Of a stretch of 64,000 bases of DNA, positions 11,412-22,577 are shown piece by piece. The stretch's first letter is position 1. Each line of letters begins with the position of its first letter. The translations under genes were made by a program, and so were the position numbers. The notes beneath the pieces were generated by a model, which saw only the letters and a list, made by a program, of their open reading frames with translations, ran no database searches and was not told where the DNA came from. Origin of the DNA: Molossus alvarezi (taxonomy: Eukaryota > Chordata > Mammalia > Chiroptera > Molossidae); assembly GCA_037176705.1 (NCBI GenBank), contig CM073887.1, positions 27,655,501-27,719,500 on the forward strand. Direction: 5' to 3'.

Positions 11412-11413
<2 letters not shown>

Positions 11414-11452
<39 letters not shown>
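11414..11452. repeat. (TG)n microsatellite
   Basis: About 19 uninterrupted TG units inside the antisense L1 fragment. Likely length-polymorphic. Confidence 0.95.
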
Positions 11453-11454
<2 letters not shown>

Positions 11455-12130
11455 CTGTTTAAAAATATTTGTTTACCCTCAAGTTTTTGAAGATGTTTTC
11501 CCATCTTATCTTTTAGTTGACCTATTGTTATTTCTTTGATATTACGTCTATAAGCAACTGGAATTGCTTTTTAGTGTATGATGTAAGGTACAGAATTGAT
11601 ATTTGTTCTGTTTTTCTCATAAAGATTTTCAATTTGCTCAGCATAATTTATTGAAAAGACTGGCTTTTCCCCACTGCTTTATAGTCATGTGTCCATATAT
11701 GGGTTTATTTCAAGACTTCTTATTCTGTTCCATTGTTCAATTGTGCCAATACCACTGATTTAATTTTCCCCTATTCTATTTTTTTTACACTCCTATTAGC
11801 TTCATGTTTGCCTTTTTACTCCATGTTCTATCTTTCGATTTATACATGATGCATTCTGGGTAGTTTTCTCTTATTTGTTTTCTAGTTCATTGGTTTCTAC
11901 TTCTGAAATATTTAATTTGCTGCTAAACCATTCCATCAAATATTACATTTTTGTTTTGAAGTTCTATTGAAGTCTTATTCTATTCTTAAGATTATATTTA
12001 CTTTCTTACATTTTAAAGCATTCAGACTATGTTTCATTCAGACTATGTTTCATTATCACTAATTTTTTTTATAACATTAGTGTTTATTGGATGATGTTCA
12101 CTTATAATCTGTTTGTTTTGTGTTGATCTT

Positions 12131-12399
12131 TAATGAAGATATTTTTCCTGTGATAATCTCTTTTAACAAAAGGAAATTCCTCCAGAGAGGTTTAGAGTTT
12201 GCTTCTAGTAGATCATTAGTCTGGGGCCAATTTTCATGTTAATCTCAGCTTTCTGGGCCACATGTCAATGCAAACTCAAAATCTTGGTCAGGCCCAAGAT
12301 TTCTCAGTGGTTTATTTTTTTACCCAGAACCCTCATTGTCATAGACCTTTTCATTCCTCAAAGAGAGTGGAATGAAGGTCAGGTGTGCTCCTGGCAATA
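12131..12399. other. Unclassified spacer between opposed L1 fragments
   Basis: Moderate GC, no coding signal. It could be an old LTR or DNA-element remnant, but no terminal structure was found. Confidence 0.35.
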
Positions 12400-13270
12400 A
12401 ATATATGGGAAATGTTCCAAAAGGAAAAAATATAGCACAAACATAAAATGTTGTGAGGCAAAGATGTGGGGAAAGAGAAAACTTGTGCACTGTTAGTGGG
12501 AATGTAAACCGGTGTAGTCACTATGAAAAACAGTATAGAGATTCCTCAAAAAATAAAAAAAATCTAAAAAAAAAACCCAAAAGAATTATCATATAATCCA
12601 GCAATTTCTCTTCTGAGTATTTATCCGGAGAAAATGAAAACACTAACTTGAAAAGTTACGTGCACTCCCACATCATTGCAATATTATTTACAATAGCCAA
12701 GCTATGGAAACAACCTAAGTGTCCATCAAAGGATGAGTGGACAAAGAAGTGGTATATATACAATGTATATATACAATAAAATATTATTCGGCCACAAAGA
12801 GAGGAAATATTGCCATTTGTGACAACATGGATGGATCTTGAGCGCATTATCTAAGTGAAATAAGTCAGAGAAAGCCAAATACTGTATGATCTCATATATA
12901 TGGAACTGAGAAAACAAACAAACAAACAAACAAACAAACAAACAAAATCAAGCTTGCTGGTTGCCAAGGTGGAGGTTAGGCCTTGGGTGGAATGAGTGAT
13001 GACAGTCAGAAGGTACACACCCCCAGTTATACAATACATAAGTCATGGGGTTGTAATACACAATATGGTGACTATAGTTAAAAGTACTGTATTACATATT
13101 TGAAAGTTGCTAAAGTGCTCATCACAAAATAAAATCGTATAAGTACATATGGCGACAGACATTAGCTAGACTTACTGCGAGGATCATTTTGCAATATATA
13201 CAAATATCTACTCATTTGTATTGTATACCTGAAACGAATCTGTTATATGTCAATTATACTTCAATGAAGA
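12400..13270 (+). mobile_element. L1 3' end, sense
   Basis: Contains the classic sequence of an L1 3' region: 'ctgttagtgggaatgtaaac', 'atataatccagcaatttctc', 'acaatagccaagctatggaa', 'tgtccatcaaaggatgagtg', 'gccatttgtgacaacatgg', 'aagtgaaataagtcagag', and the AT-rich end with 'tatgtcaattatacttcaat'. The three minus-strand frames of 62-71 codons here are antisense L1. Confidence 0.85.
12911..12947. repeat. (AAAC)n microsatellite
   Basis: About nine AAAC units within the L1 3' region, at the spot where L1 3' UTRs carry an A-rich stretch. It explains the phenylalanine/cysteine/leucine/valine repeats in the antisense open frames. Confidence 0.9.
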
Positions 13271-15030
13271 AGTTGTTATTTTTAATGTATGCAAATTTGC
13301 CATTCATGTACAATTGAACCTTACAATAACTTCATGATATTCATTATTATACCATTTGTAAAAATGAATTGATGTCTAATCCAAAATCTACAAAAGAAGT
13401 CTTTCCCTTGTGTGGTAGTCTGTCCACGGAATATTGGCAATGAAGGAATCCTTATTTTGCTTTTTCCACCTTTACATTTTACCTTACACTTGACCTTCTC
13501 TCTCCTTGCCCCGCTTTGCCTAAGAGCAGAATGGAAGCTCCACTTTGCCCACCATATCTGACGCACAGACGATGCACAAACTGAAGTCAGTGCTTCAGTG
13601 ACTGTGTACTGAGCCGTCCAGATGAACCAGAGAGTTTTCATCCTGCTGCCAGTCACTCCCTGCGCCAGAAACGCTCATTATGTAAATTTAAAGGCACACA
13701 CACAGCACTTTGTGAATCATGCACTCTCTTTCAGATCAATGGTCAAAAAGTTTCTAGGCTCAGCAAAGAAGCAGATAATGAGAGGAAAAATCAAGGAGAG
13801 CAGAGTTGGAGTTAATTCATCTTTGTTAAGAATCGTTATTGCAAAAATATTGGCAGCACCGGCCGTGAGATTCTAGTTGAGGATGAAAGGAAGAAACTCC
13901 TATTTTCATTCTCCTGAGGAAATAAGGACTAAAAATGAATTGGACCGGGGGGAATAAAAAGCAAGCAGAACCTTCTCATCTGAGTGATTAGATTTCTTCA
14001 TAAAGCTGCATATCTATGATTTTCAGCTTGCTCCTGGATAGAATTGGAAGCATGGAGAGAGGCAAATTATAGGTGCAGTAAGAATGAAAGCAAGTCCAAC
14101 AAAAAGCTTTTATTTTCTTTCATTTAAATAAAATATCTTGGCATTTCTTAGATCCTAATTTAGTTTTTATTTCTATTAGAGTTCACATGATTCTTGGAAC
14201 TACTGCTCCAACCAAAACATTAAACCTCATGCTAATGTGTCAAATGGGAATCTTGTCATTTGTATCATCTGGATTTAAATGTTCCCTCAGTTACAAATTG
14301 TCTTAAAGTGAAAATCAACCTCATGAGAGTTGAGAGTACTTTTTCACTAAAGAACAATTTCACTGAATTTGTTAAAATCTCAGAATTTTAATAATAATTT
14401 ATGTTTAAAATGACAAAATGAAATTTATTATATACCTTTTTAAAAGTATCAATAGGCTTTCTCCTGGATCTGAGTTTTATACAGAATGAGCTATGATGAA
14501 TATCGGTTCATATATTAGACATTTTTTTATAGGGGCTGGTAGGTGTGGTGTTAAAATGTGCCAAGACAAACAGCAAAAAGACCTACATTTCAAACCATTT
14601 CCCCTTTTTCTGTCCCAAAATAATAGCTCTGGTTACACTGGCAAACACTCTTGTCATTGCTATATTTCCACTCTCAACAGAAACAAATTTATTCCTGCTC
14701 CAGTTAGAAATTGGCTATTTAATTCACCAAACAAATCAAAGAGAATATAACTGTCCAAAATTCTCCAAATGTTTCCAGTCATTTTAATTTTACCAAAAGC
14801 TGAAAGTAATTCATCCTGTGGAGGTAATAACAAATTCAAATAACTAGATTATATTTAAGTTTTTGTGTTTTTTTTAAATTTAGATATATCTAGGAAGATT
14901 TGGCTCTTTGTCCAATCAGAATGATAAAAGACCAGAAGTCTAAGTGAAACTTGCCTACTTATGACTTAACTTTCTATTTTTCTTTAGCTCCAGTGAAGAT
15001 AAATGTATTCTCATCTTAATACCATCTGGG
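13271..15030. other. Largely unique DNA
   Basis: No confident repeat. Open frames of 111 codons (minus, 13321-13656), 84 and 85 codons (plus, 13622-13876 and 14493-14750) show no known domains and no start context or splice context that would promote them. 13500-13700 is the most GC-rich part, near 50%. Confidence 0.4.
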
Positions 15031-15205
15031 AATAATACCTAAAAGCTAATGTTTACTGAAAACCTAGTTTATATAGACTGTTAGAAACACCATGTTATTT
15101 AAACTCATGAAGTTTATGAGGTAGGTTTTATTTTTGTCACATTTATTTAATGTGTGAAGAAACTGAGGCTTAGCAGTAGTGGAACTAAGGATGGAAATTA
15201 GGCTT
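15031..15205 (-). mobile_element. MIR-type SINE, antisense
   Basis: 'ttatgaggtaggttttattt' followed by 'gaagaaactgaggcttag' and 'ggaactaaggatgga' matches the antisense MIR order, which moves from the tail-side bookkeeping sequence to the core. It is ancient and partial. Confidence 0.5.
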
Positions 15206-15282
15206 TTCACACCCCAGGAAAAAATCAGGATTGCCACATACCTGGCAATCCAAGCAGATGGCCAGTGAATTTTAATATAACT

Positions 15283-15400
<118 letters not shown>

Positions 15401-15465
15401 ATACTGGAAAAAAATAAAATGAAATAAGTATTGTTAAGAGAATCACTTAAAATAGAGTCAGAAGC

Positions 15466-15684
15466 CCGGCCAGTATAGCTCAGTGGTTGAGCGTCGACCC
15501 ATGCACCAAGAGGTGGCTGGTTCGATTCCCGGTCAGGACACATGCCCAGATTGTAGGCCAAATCCCCAGTGCGGGGCATGCAGGAGGGAGCCAATCGATG
15601 TTCTCTCTCATCTGTGTTTCTATCTCTCTCTCCCTCTCCGTTCCTCTTTCTTTAACATCAACAAAGAAAAAAATTTTTTTTAAA
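15466..15684 (+). mobile_element. Bat tRNA-derived SINE (short type), well-kept promoter
   Basis: Sense copy 'cccggccagtatagctcagt' with A box, a good B box 'ggttcgattcccgg', 'tcaggacacatgcccag', 'gcatgcaggagggagcc', a TC-rich block and an A-rich tail. Imperfect TSD 'tagagtcagaag' / 'tagaatcaggag' (about 15453 and 15687). The 66-67-codon frames on both strands are from this SINE. Confidence 0.9.
15472..15526 (+). promoter_or_regulatory. Internal Pol III promoter (A and B boxes) of a SINE
   Basis: The tRNA-like head of this SINE keeps an A-box-like 'tagctcagtggttgag' and, about 35 bases later, a B box 'ggttcgattcc' very close to the tRNA consensus. This is known Pol III promoter structure for tRNA-derived SINEs. 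Whether it is transcribed is unknown. Confidence 0.6.
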
Positions 15685-16076
15685 AAGTAGAATCAGGAGG
15701 CTATTAGGGAAGTGGGGCCTGTGCACACGTTGAGCCTCAGTTCTCGGAGCGCCTATTACTAACCTCAGCTGAAGGCTGAGTTCTAAACATCTTGAAACAA
15801 CAACTGTTGTAAGGACACATATGGGTTTTATTCCTTCTTGTAAATTTTGCCCCTTCCATTTGCATATTGGAACTAACCAATCTCTCTTAACCTAGCCAGC
15901 AATCTTTTCATTTGCATGAAAGAATTACACACGTGGTTTTTGTCTTTATAAACCTGCCTTCTTTTTGTTCTCTCTGGAGTGCAGTCTGAATCTGGATTTC
16001 TCAGGTTTGAATCTTTTAAGACCCCAAATTAAATCCTTAATTTGTTTTATAGCCTCAAATCTTTATTGGTTGACTG
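15685..16076. other. No feature recognised
   Basis: Short stretch between a SINE and a microsatellite. It may be an LTR relic: 15840-16060 has a TATA-like 'ctttataaacctgcc' near 15945 and an ATTAAA near 16028, spaced as in an LTR, but I found no terminal repeats. Confidence 0.35.
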
Positions 16077-16126
<50 letters not shown>

Positions 16127-16149
16127 CATCCATCCATCCATCCATCTTT
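16077..16149. repeat. (ATCT)n(ATCC)n compound microsatellite
   Basis: About 45 bp of ATCT units followed by about 20 bp of ATCC units. It is the target into which the next SINE inserted. Confidence 0.95.
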
Positions 16150-16370
16150 TTTTTTTTTTTTATCCTCACCCGAGGATATTTTTCCATTTTTTGTTCAGAT
16201 AAAGTGGGAGGGGGAGAGAGAGAAAGGGACCCATCGAGTGGCTGCCATCCACATGACCAACCAGGGCCAGGAACAAACTGCAACCGAGCTACGTGCCCTT
16301 AGTGGGAACTGAACCTGGGTCTCTCTGGACCATATGCGATGTTCTAACCACTGAGCCAAACCGGCCAGGG
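16150..16370 (-). mobile_element. Bat tRNA-derived SINE inserted in a microsatellite
   Basis: Antisense copy: T-run, 'tatcctcacccgaggatatt', 'tccattttttgttcagat', GA-rich tract, 'gagccaaaccggccagggc'. The flanks 'ccatccatccatctttt' (about 16132-16148) and 'ccatccattcatctttt' (about 16371-16387) are a TSD made of the microsatellite itself. Confidence 0.9.
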
Positions 16371-16534
16371 CCATCCATTCATCTTTTACTCTCAAAGAAA
16401 TGTGTACAGAATTAGGAGTATATTTACTGTAAATAATGTCACGTTCTTCTACTTAAGACTTTACAGCAAAGGAGCATCTTGAATTTGTTTAGCTCTCCAA
16501 AGTTTCTTTATATGTCTCTCTTAAGATTAAATTA

Positions 16535-16960
16535 TATAGTATCAGTTAGGATTCTTTTAATTACAATAGACAAAAAGCACTTAATAAGCTTAAGCAGATA
16601 GAATAAGTAGTAAAATACCTGCTTATGTAACTAAAATGTCCCAAGATAGTGTGAGGGACGGCTTGATCCAAAGGCTGGTGATGTTATTAGGACCATATTT
16701 CTCTCTATGTGGTGGCAACTTGGCTGCCATCAGTAACAGGTTTTCATGCTTGAGGAGAAGCATAAAAGAAAACTTGCTTTTCCCCAGCAGATCTACCCAC
16801 ATCTCACAACTAATTCTATTAAATCTGATTTTGTCACGTGACCATTCCTAAGCTAGTCGGTGTGCTTTGGGAAATGTTATGCTTTGCTTGTCCAAGCCTG
16901 AGTCATATGTCCACTCCCATAATTGAGGGTGAGGGGTTGGAAGTCCTGTGCAACCCACAT
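16535..16960 (+). mobile_element. Ancient interspersed repeat, unclassified
   Basis: Resembles an old mammalian repeat with a 5' 'gttaggattcttttaattac', a middle 'ggtggcaacttggctgcca', 'cccagcagatctaccca' and 'gtcacgtgaccattcct'. I recognise the pattern as recurrent in mammalian genomes but cannot name the family with certainty. Confidence 0.4.
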
Positions 16961-17814
16961 AGCCTAATGATGGACATTAATAGGTCTTCAAAAATAGTTT
17001 TAGCAAATTATTTTTATAAGAAGGAGGGCTTCATTCTGTAGGGTAAAAGTCCCTAAGTTATATTCCAGTGTTCCCAGTGGTTCAAATATTTTGTAAGGGA
17101 TATGAAATTCCTTTGTACAAAAGTCATGGTATTAGGGCAGAACCAATGGGGGAAAAATGATATTAATCACTGAATTTTATGGTAAAGCTTTTGAAAATGC
17201 TGGCTTTTTGCAAAATACCAGAATATTATTTTCTTGAGTTAGCTATACACATGATGGATGATGAAAATAAGATCATTAATTATAATTGCTGACTGAAAAT
17301 AAATACTTGGTTCTACTATATGAGAGGGTAAGAACTTCTACATGAAACTATGGATCTGGTCTATCCTGCAATCCAGAATTTTCTGCTGAGGGTTTTATTT
17401 TGTGGGAAAAACAAATGGCAGGACCCAGAGCATCAATTTTTCTAAATGATCTTGTAACAATGTAACTTCCATGTTGATACACTTCACGAGTTCCCCGGGT
17501 CATTAGATCCACCATTATCCAGTTTCTGGTCTATATCTCTTCTGCAGTGGGTAATGTCTGAAATATGAGGCTGGTCTGATCTACTCAATCCTCTTGCTAA
17601 CCCCAGATTATTGGAAGAGGAGTTTAGTTAGCTGGAAAATCAACACACATTCCAACAGCAGAAAAGCATACGGAAGGTGAACTCCTTCACATGACCTCAT
17701 GCTACTGTTTAGTTGCAATTCACCCAACCCTCAGGGTCTGAAGAGGTGGACATTCTTGGTCCTACTATGCACTGATCTTAGAGAAGTATACATGATTTAA
17801 CTCTGGCTATTTTC
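16961..17814. other. No feature recognised
   Basis: AT-rich to mixed sequence with no coding signal and no repeat motif identified. Confidence 0.4.
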
Positions 17815-17941
17815 CCTTTATAGAGATATAGTTGATATATAACTTATAAATTTAAGGTGTATGCTATGATGATTTGATGCACATGTTTATTGAGAATTAC
17901 CACAATAAGTTTAATTAACACAATCATCACCTCACTTAATT

Positions 17942-17975
<34 letters not shown>

Positions 17976-19375
17976 ATGAACATGTGAACATATAAGATCT
18001 ACTCTTTAAGCAACATTCAAGTATGTAACACAGTGTTGTTAACTGTGGTCACCATGCTATACAATAGATCCCAGAAATTATTCATATTATAACTGGAAGC
18101 TTATATTTTTTAGCTAATATATCCCTATCCTCCCTCCACCCCCAAGCCTCTGGAAGCTACCATTCTATTCTCTGTTTCTATGTGTTCAATGTTTTTAGAT
18201 TTCACATATAGAGAGGTCACATAATATTTGTCTTTCTCTGTCTGACTTATTTCACTTAGAATAATGCAGTCAGTGTCCATTCATGTTAGAAATGGCAGGA
18301 TTTCCTTTTTATGGCTGAATAATAATCCTTTTTTTGTGTGTGTGTGTGCATATAAACATATATATATATTTTCTATTTTCTTTATCTTTTAATCCATAAC
18401 TGGACACAAAGTTTGCTTCTTTGTCTTGACTGTTGTAATAAAGCTGTAATGCATATGGGGGTGCAGATATCTCTAAGATACTGATTTTATTTCCTTTGGA
18501 TATATATGGAGAAGTGGGATTAATGAATCATATGGTAGTTCTATTTTTTTATATTTTAAAGAAACTTTATACTGTTTTCCATAATGGCTATACAAGTTTA
18601 CAGTCCCACCAACAATGCACAAGGGTTATTTTTTGTCCTTTGGCTGATATCCATTCTGTGGATATGTGCTGATGGCACAAGACACTATCTCATTGTGGTT
18701 TTGATTTACATTTTCCTGATTATTAGTGATGTTGCACATCTTTTTATGTACCTGTTGGTCATTTGTATGTCTTCTTTGGAAGACATATTTGCTTTTGCTA
18801 ATTAGATTTTTTATTGAGCTGTATGAGTTCCTTGTATATTTTGGATATTAACCTCATATCAGATATATGGTTTGCAAATATTTTCTCTCATTTAATAAGT
18901 TGCCTTTTTATTTTATTGATTGTTTCTTTTGCTGTAAAGAAACTTTTTAGTTCGATGTATTTCCACTTATTTATTTTTTTTATTTTGTTGTTTGTGCTTT
19001 TGGTATCATATATTAAAAACAAACAAACAACAAAAAAAAAACTGTCACCAAGACTAATGTCAAGAAGCATTTCCCTATGTTTTGTTTTAGGAGTTCTATA
19101 GTTTCAGGTGTTAGATTCAAGTCTTTAATGCATTTCAAATAAATTTTTGTGAGTAATGTAAGACAGGGGTCTAATTTTATTTTCTTTTGCATGTGACTAT
19201 CCAGTTTTTCCAACACCATTTATTGGAAAGACTATCCTGTCCCGAATTAATATTCTTGGCTTCCTTGTCAATTATTAGTTGACTGAATATGAGAATATAT
19301 ATTACTGGGCTTTGTATGCTGTTCCATTGATCTATGTGACTGTTTTTATGCCTAAACTGTATTTTAATGAACTTC
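17815..19375 (-). mobile_element. L1 3' region, antisense, about 1.5 kb
   Basis: Continuous reverse-complement L1: 'gagatatagttgatatataa', 'ggtcaccatgctatacaata', 'ttcacttagaataatgcag', 'atggctgaataataatcc', 'gggattaatgaatcatatgg', 'cagtcccaccaacaatgca', 'tcattgtggttttgattta', 'ttttattgagctgtatgag', 'caacaccatttattggaaag' and 'ttccattgatctatgtgac'. It covers the 3' UTR and the end of ORF2. Open frames at 18584-19101 are antisense L1. Confidence 0.85.
17947..17976. repeat. (TG)n microsatellite
   Basis: About 14 TG units within the antisense L1. A shorter TG run lies at about 18336-18348 and a (CAAA)-rich run at 19018-19041. Confidence 0.9.
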
Positions 19376-19539
19376 TTTATGACTCATCAGATTTAGTTCT
19401 CTTGAAGTCTTTTGTGTGTTGTTGGTAATGGTTATGTTTTTATGCACTGATAATACTATTACTAATAAATATAACTGACTCTTATTGAATGTTTACTAAA
19501 TGCCATGTATTCTGCTAAGCACTTTTGAAGACTTTTACT

Positions 19540-20080
19540 CAGACTTCTGAACAGATTCAAATCTGTGTATTTAATTGCCTACTAGACATCTTTTCTTGGA
19601 TATTTTGAAGGCATCTTACTGTCTTTACCTCCACACTCTTTATTCTTCCGTATTTTCTTGGTTAGTAAATTGCATCCCCATCCAGTCAGTTCTTCATTCT
19701 TGGATCTGGACCTCATATGTGGCCTGTTGTTCTTTCTCTTCATCCTAATTGATGAAACATTGAGCCTCTGTTTATACAACTGTCAGTTCTAGCCTTGCAG
19801 AGTGGCCTACCCTTCTTCATTGCAGTGGCTGTCATCTGGTTTACACCTTACCTGTTCCCGTGCAGGAGTCTCTCATGAATCCCCTTATAGCCACCTCTGC
19901 TGCCCTTTGACCTATGCTATGCTCTACTCTGAAGCCAAACACACGGTTTCATATGTTCATGTCACTTTCTTAGGAAACACCTTCCCTTTCTGCCTCATCT
20001 GATGGTTCCTCTCCTACTTGAAATTTTAGGATTTCTGAACATTTGAGTAATCTTAGTTTAGATGAGACTTCTTCAGAGGG
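19540..20080 (+). mobile_element. LINE-2 fragment, sense, very diverged
   Basis: 'attgcctactagacatcttt' followed by 'cttggatattttgaaggcat' matches the L2 ORF2 segment that follows its YADD motif, and later C/T-rich blocks follow the same order ('cttctcaatcctaattgatg'-like). Extremely decayed, so the right boundary is soft. Confidence 0.45.
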
Positions 20081-20157
20081 AATTCCTGGATCCTTTACAG
20101 TTGTGTTGGTGTAGCTATCATGAGTCCACCACATATTTTACCTTTTTTCAGGAGAGA

Positions 20158-20166
20158 TTTACTTAC

Positions 20167-20209
<43 letters not shown>

Positions 20210-20257
20210 TATTTTAATCCTCACCTGAGAAAATGCTTAGAGAAAAGAAGGGAGGGA

Positions 20258-20309
<52 letters not shown>

Positions 20310-20446
20310 TCAATCAGCTGCCTTCTGTACATGTACCATCTGGGGACCAAACCTGCAATCCAGGTATGTTCCCTGACTGGGAATTGAACTGGCAACTTTT
20401 TGGTGCATGGGACGGCACTCAACGGACTGAGCTACACAGACTAGGC
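20158..20446 (-). mobile_element. Bat tRNA-derived SINE with expanded ATTT and AG arrays
   Basis: Antisense copy: an expanded (TTTA)n tail (about 20159-20212), 'ttttaatcctcacctgag', an expanded (AG)n (about 20261-20305), 'aaacatcaatcagctgcc' and '...actgagctacacagactagg'. The two microsatellites grew from the normal A-tail and GA-rich tract. The plus-strand 113-codon frame with RE repeats is from the AG array. Confidence 0.85.
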
Positions 20447-20489
20447 TACTTTTGTTTTTAACTCCTCACAATTATGTGTTTACTATTTC

Positions 20490-20605
20490 CCCCATAAGAT
20501 ACAGACTACATGAAGGCAGGAACAACCATCATACTTATCATAATATTTAATTTGTCTAGCATAATGTAAGCACTCCATAAATGATTATTGAGCAAACAAA
20601 TAAAT
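20490..20605 (+). mobile_element. LINE-2 3' end
   Basis: 'gactacatgaaggcagg', 'tctagcataatgtaagcac' and 'ataaatgattattgagcaaa' correspond to the well-known terminal segment of L2, short and diverged. Confidence 0.45.
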
Positions 20606-21179
20606 CCTACAAAGGTCCTCCAGTTCCTGCCTGGGCTCTTTATATTATGCCATTCTGCTTTTAGACACATTTCAATTTAATTTTTTTATGTCTTAAAACT
20701 CAATGTTTTAAATAGAAAAACCCAGTGTTTTCAATATAGGCAGTTACATTTTGTTTTCTATTTGGGTAATATCTTAGTTTTTCTTAGTAATATGTTTCTC
20801 AGGTTATTTTTGAAATTATTAGTAAATGATTAGAGAGGAATGAAAGTTTCTGAGTGACAGTGATTAAAGTACATTTTAAATAGTGCTGGATTATCCTAAG
20901 GCACATTTTAAAATGTGCTTCAGGCAAAAGATTTTGAATATTGACATTTCCCCAAAATAAGTAATTCTTATTTTAAAAAGCCAGAAATGTGTTAAACTTC
21001 CTAAAACTCATCTTAATGTTTATTATTGATCATCCTTTTAATTATACAAGAGGGCCCAATCATATTAGGATCACGGACGTCATTAACAGGATTTAATTTG
21101 AATATTAGCGTTAAAGAAAAATGTGTGATTTTCTACATTTTCTGAACCACAGATCCTTTACTTTTTATAATAATAATAA
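20606..21179. other. No gene; short palindrome
   Basis: AT-rich. It contains a perfect 18-bp palindrome 'gcacattttaaaatgtgc' at 20901-20918, possibly a relic of a DNA transposon end. Nothing else recognised. Confidence 0.4.
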
Positions 21180-21305
21180 GAAGAACAAAGTATTATCGTT
21201 TCTTAGATACTATGTGGGTATTTTATAGGCAGTATCTATAATTCCTGTTACCATGACGTTTCGTAGATGAGAAAGATGAGAGAATGACCAGGTAACATGG
21301 TCAGC
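21180..21305 (-). mobile_element. MIR-type SINE, antisense
   Basis: 'gatactatgtgggtatttta', 'ttacc', then 'gatgagaaagatgagagaat' and 'aggtaacatggtcag' follow the antisense MIR order. Partial and old. Confidence 0.45.
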
Positions 21306-21775
21306 TCCCCAGCCCGCGTGCTCTCTGTCAGGTCATGCTGGTTTACTCTGTGTGACAGAAGATATGACTTCTTCTTCACCACACTCATCCTGGTAAGACA
21401 ATTCCAGTGCTGACTATGCAGCAGGATTGCATGTATTGCTCCAATCTGCTTAAATTGGCTGCTGTGCAAAACTAAAGTGAGGCCCTCGCAGCTCAATTGA
21501 AAATCTATATGTCCCGACAGGGCGCCCACAGGGAAGCAGCAGATCTCTAATTTGGAACAATCAGCACAGCAGAGACTGTGGCAGGGCTGTTTTGAAGAAA
21601 TATACGAAGTTTCAGTCATTGTGGTTTCAGACAGAAGAACTGAGATTTATTGCAGGAACTAAACATTTTCTTTAAAATCAGTCATTGCATGAATCCGGCC
21701 CTGGCAGCTAGATTTCCTTTCTTTAGAGCCTGGTTACGTTACTAACTGGATAAACCATGTTATTTAGACAGAGAC
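21306..21775. other. Unique, moderately GC-rich segment
   Basis: Non-repetitive sequence with an even base composition. The minus-strand frame of 123 codons (21248-21619) is the longest open frame in the window not made by a repeat, but it overlaps a MIR at one end, is cysteine/serine/histidine-rich, and has no recognisable domain. I read the block as a possible conserved non-coding segment rather than a gene. Confidence 0.4.
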
Positions 21776-21825
21776 CAGTATTTAGTATTTATAAAGCTAT
21801 GAATAAAATTTGAGGAGAGAACACT

Positions 21826-21998
21826 GTTTTCAGGGAGGAGATAAACCACAGAACTTACATGCATGTATGCATGACCAATGAACGTATACAACAAAGCTGG
21901 GGATGGGGTTCGGGGGAAGGGGTGGAGGGTGTCAATGAGGGACAAATGAGAAACATCTGTAACAAAAACAATTAATAAATAAAAATAAAAAAAAAAGA
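21826..21998 (+). mobile_element. Bat L1 3' end, short
   Basis: 'catgcatgtatgcatgacca', a G-rich tract at about 21898-21935, 'gagggacaaatgagaaacat', 'ctgtaacaaaaacaat' and an A-rich tail parallel the end of the L1 at 33218-33714. Severely 5'-truncated. Confidence 0.6.
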
Positions 21999-22577
21999 AA
22001 ACCAGTTTGACCCCATCAAGTATAATGAATAAATCAAATTTACCTGAGAACATTTAGGAGTAGCTAAGATGAATTGAGAAAAGGCTACGGCTGTAATTTG
22101 TTGCGGTTACCGCTGGAAGAGGTGGCGACTTAATTTTTGAACATGATTTTTGGCTTCTCTCGCTGAGGTAGGCTGAGGAGGCATGGGTCAGTGCCAGCTG
22201 TTCTCTGGCGATGCTGGGGTATCCCTGGTGCCCAGAGGGAATGCCTGAGCTGAGCTAGGCCTGGATACAGTGTCAAGGAAAACAAACCTGTATACGTTTG
22301 AAGGAGTTTCTGAAGAAATGTTTAGGTAGGGTGGTAAGAAAAGTTAATAAATTGTGTGGTAATTTAGTCAATGTAAAATGAATATCTAGAAACCAATGCC
22401 ACCTTTACCTTAAAGGTATAATGATAGCATTTTCCATTAGTTTTAATTTATTAGAAAATTTCCTCTCTTTATAAGCCACAAATTTAACGCAGCCAGTTTG
22501 CTTTCTAAGCCAACTTCCCTGGCTGAATACCTGCCCCTCCCCCACTTTCTTAAGCATTCTCATCCCCTGAGATCCAT
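21999..22577. other. No feature recognised
   Basis: Includes a more GC-rich stretch at 22130-22260. No repeat signature, coding signal or CpG island. Confidence 0.4.

Larger units (their letters stand above)
10150..12130 (-). mobile_element. L1 3' half, antisense, old, with SINE and TG array
   Basis: Reverse-complement L1 motifs run through most of this block: 'gtatggtctccctttgtat', 'gggttgtttccagttttg', 'tacaccctatcttgtagg', 'tgatttgcatttttt', 'ttattgattggtaggagttc', 'gtgttttgatgaaaagat', 'tttacccagtgtttt'-like sequence and 'cagcataatttattgaaaag'. It is reliable to about 11790, and the AT-rich part after that is a weaker match. A SINE is nested at 10185-10389 and a (TG)n at 11414-11452 lies inside it. 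Confidence 0.65.

Noticed and set aside
15466..15540. tRNA gene
   Set aside because: A and B boxes are present, but the cloverleaf is incomplete and the unit continues into a SINE body and A-tail. The same holds for every tRNA-like head here.
18584..19101. Hydrophobic plus-strand frames resembling membrane proteins
   Set aside because: They are antisense L1 3' sequence. The hydrophobicity comes from T-rich codons.
20120..20461. 113-codon frame with arginine-glutamate repeats
   Set aside because: Produced by an (AG)n array inside a SINE.
20901..20918. 18-bp perfect palindrome as a protein-binding operator
   Set aside because: It is short, AT-rich in the centre and isolated, so chance or a transposon-end relic is as likely.
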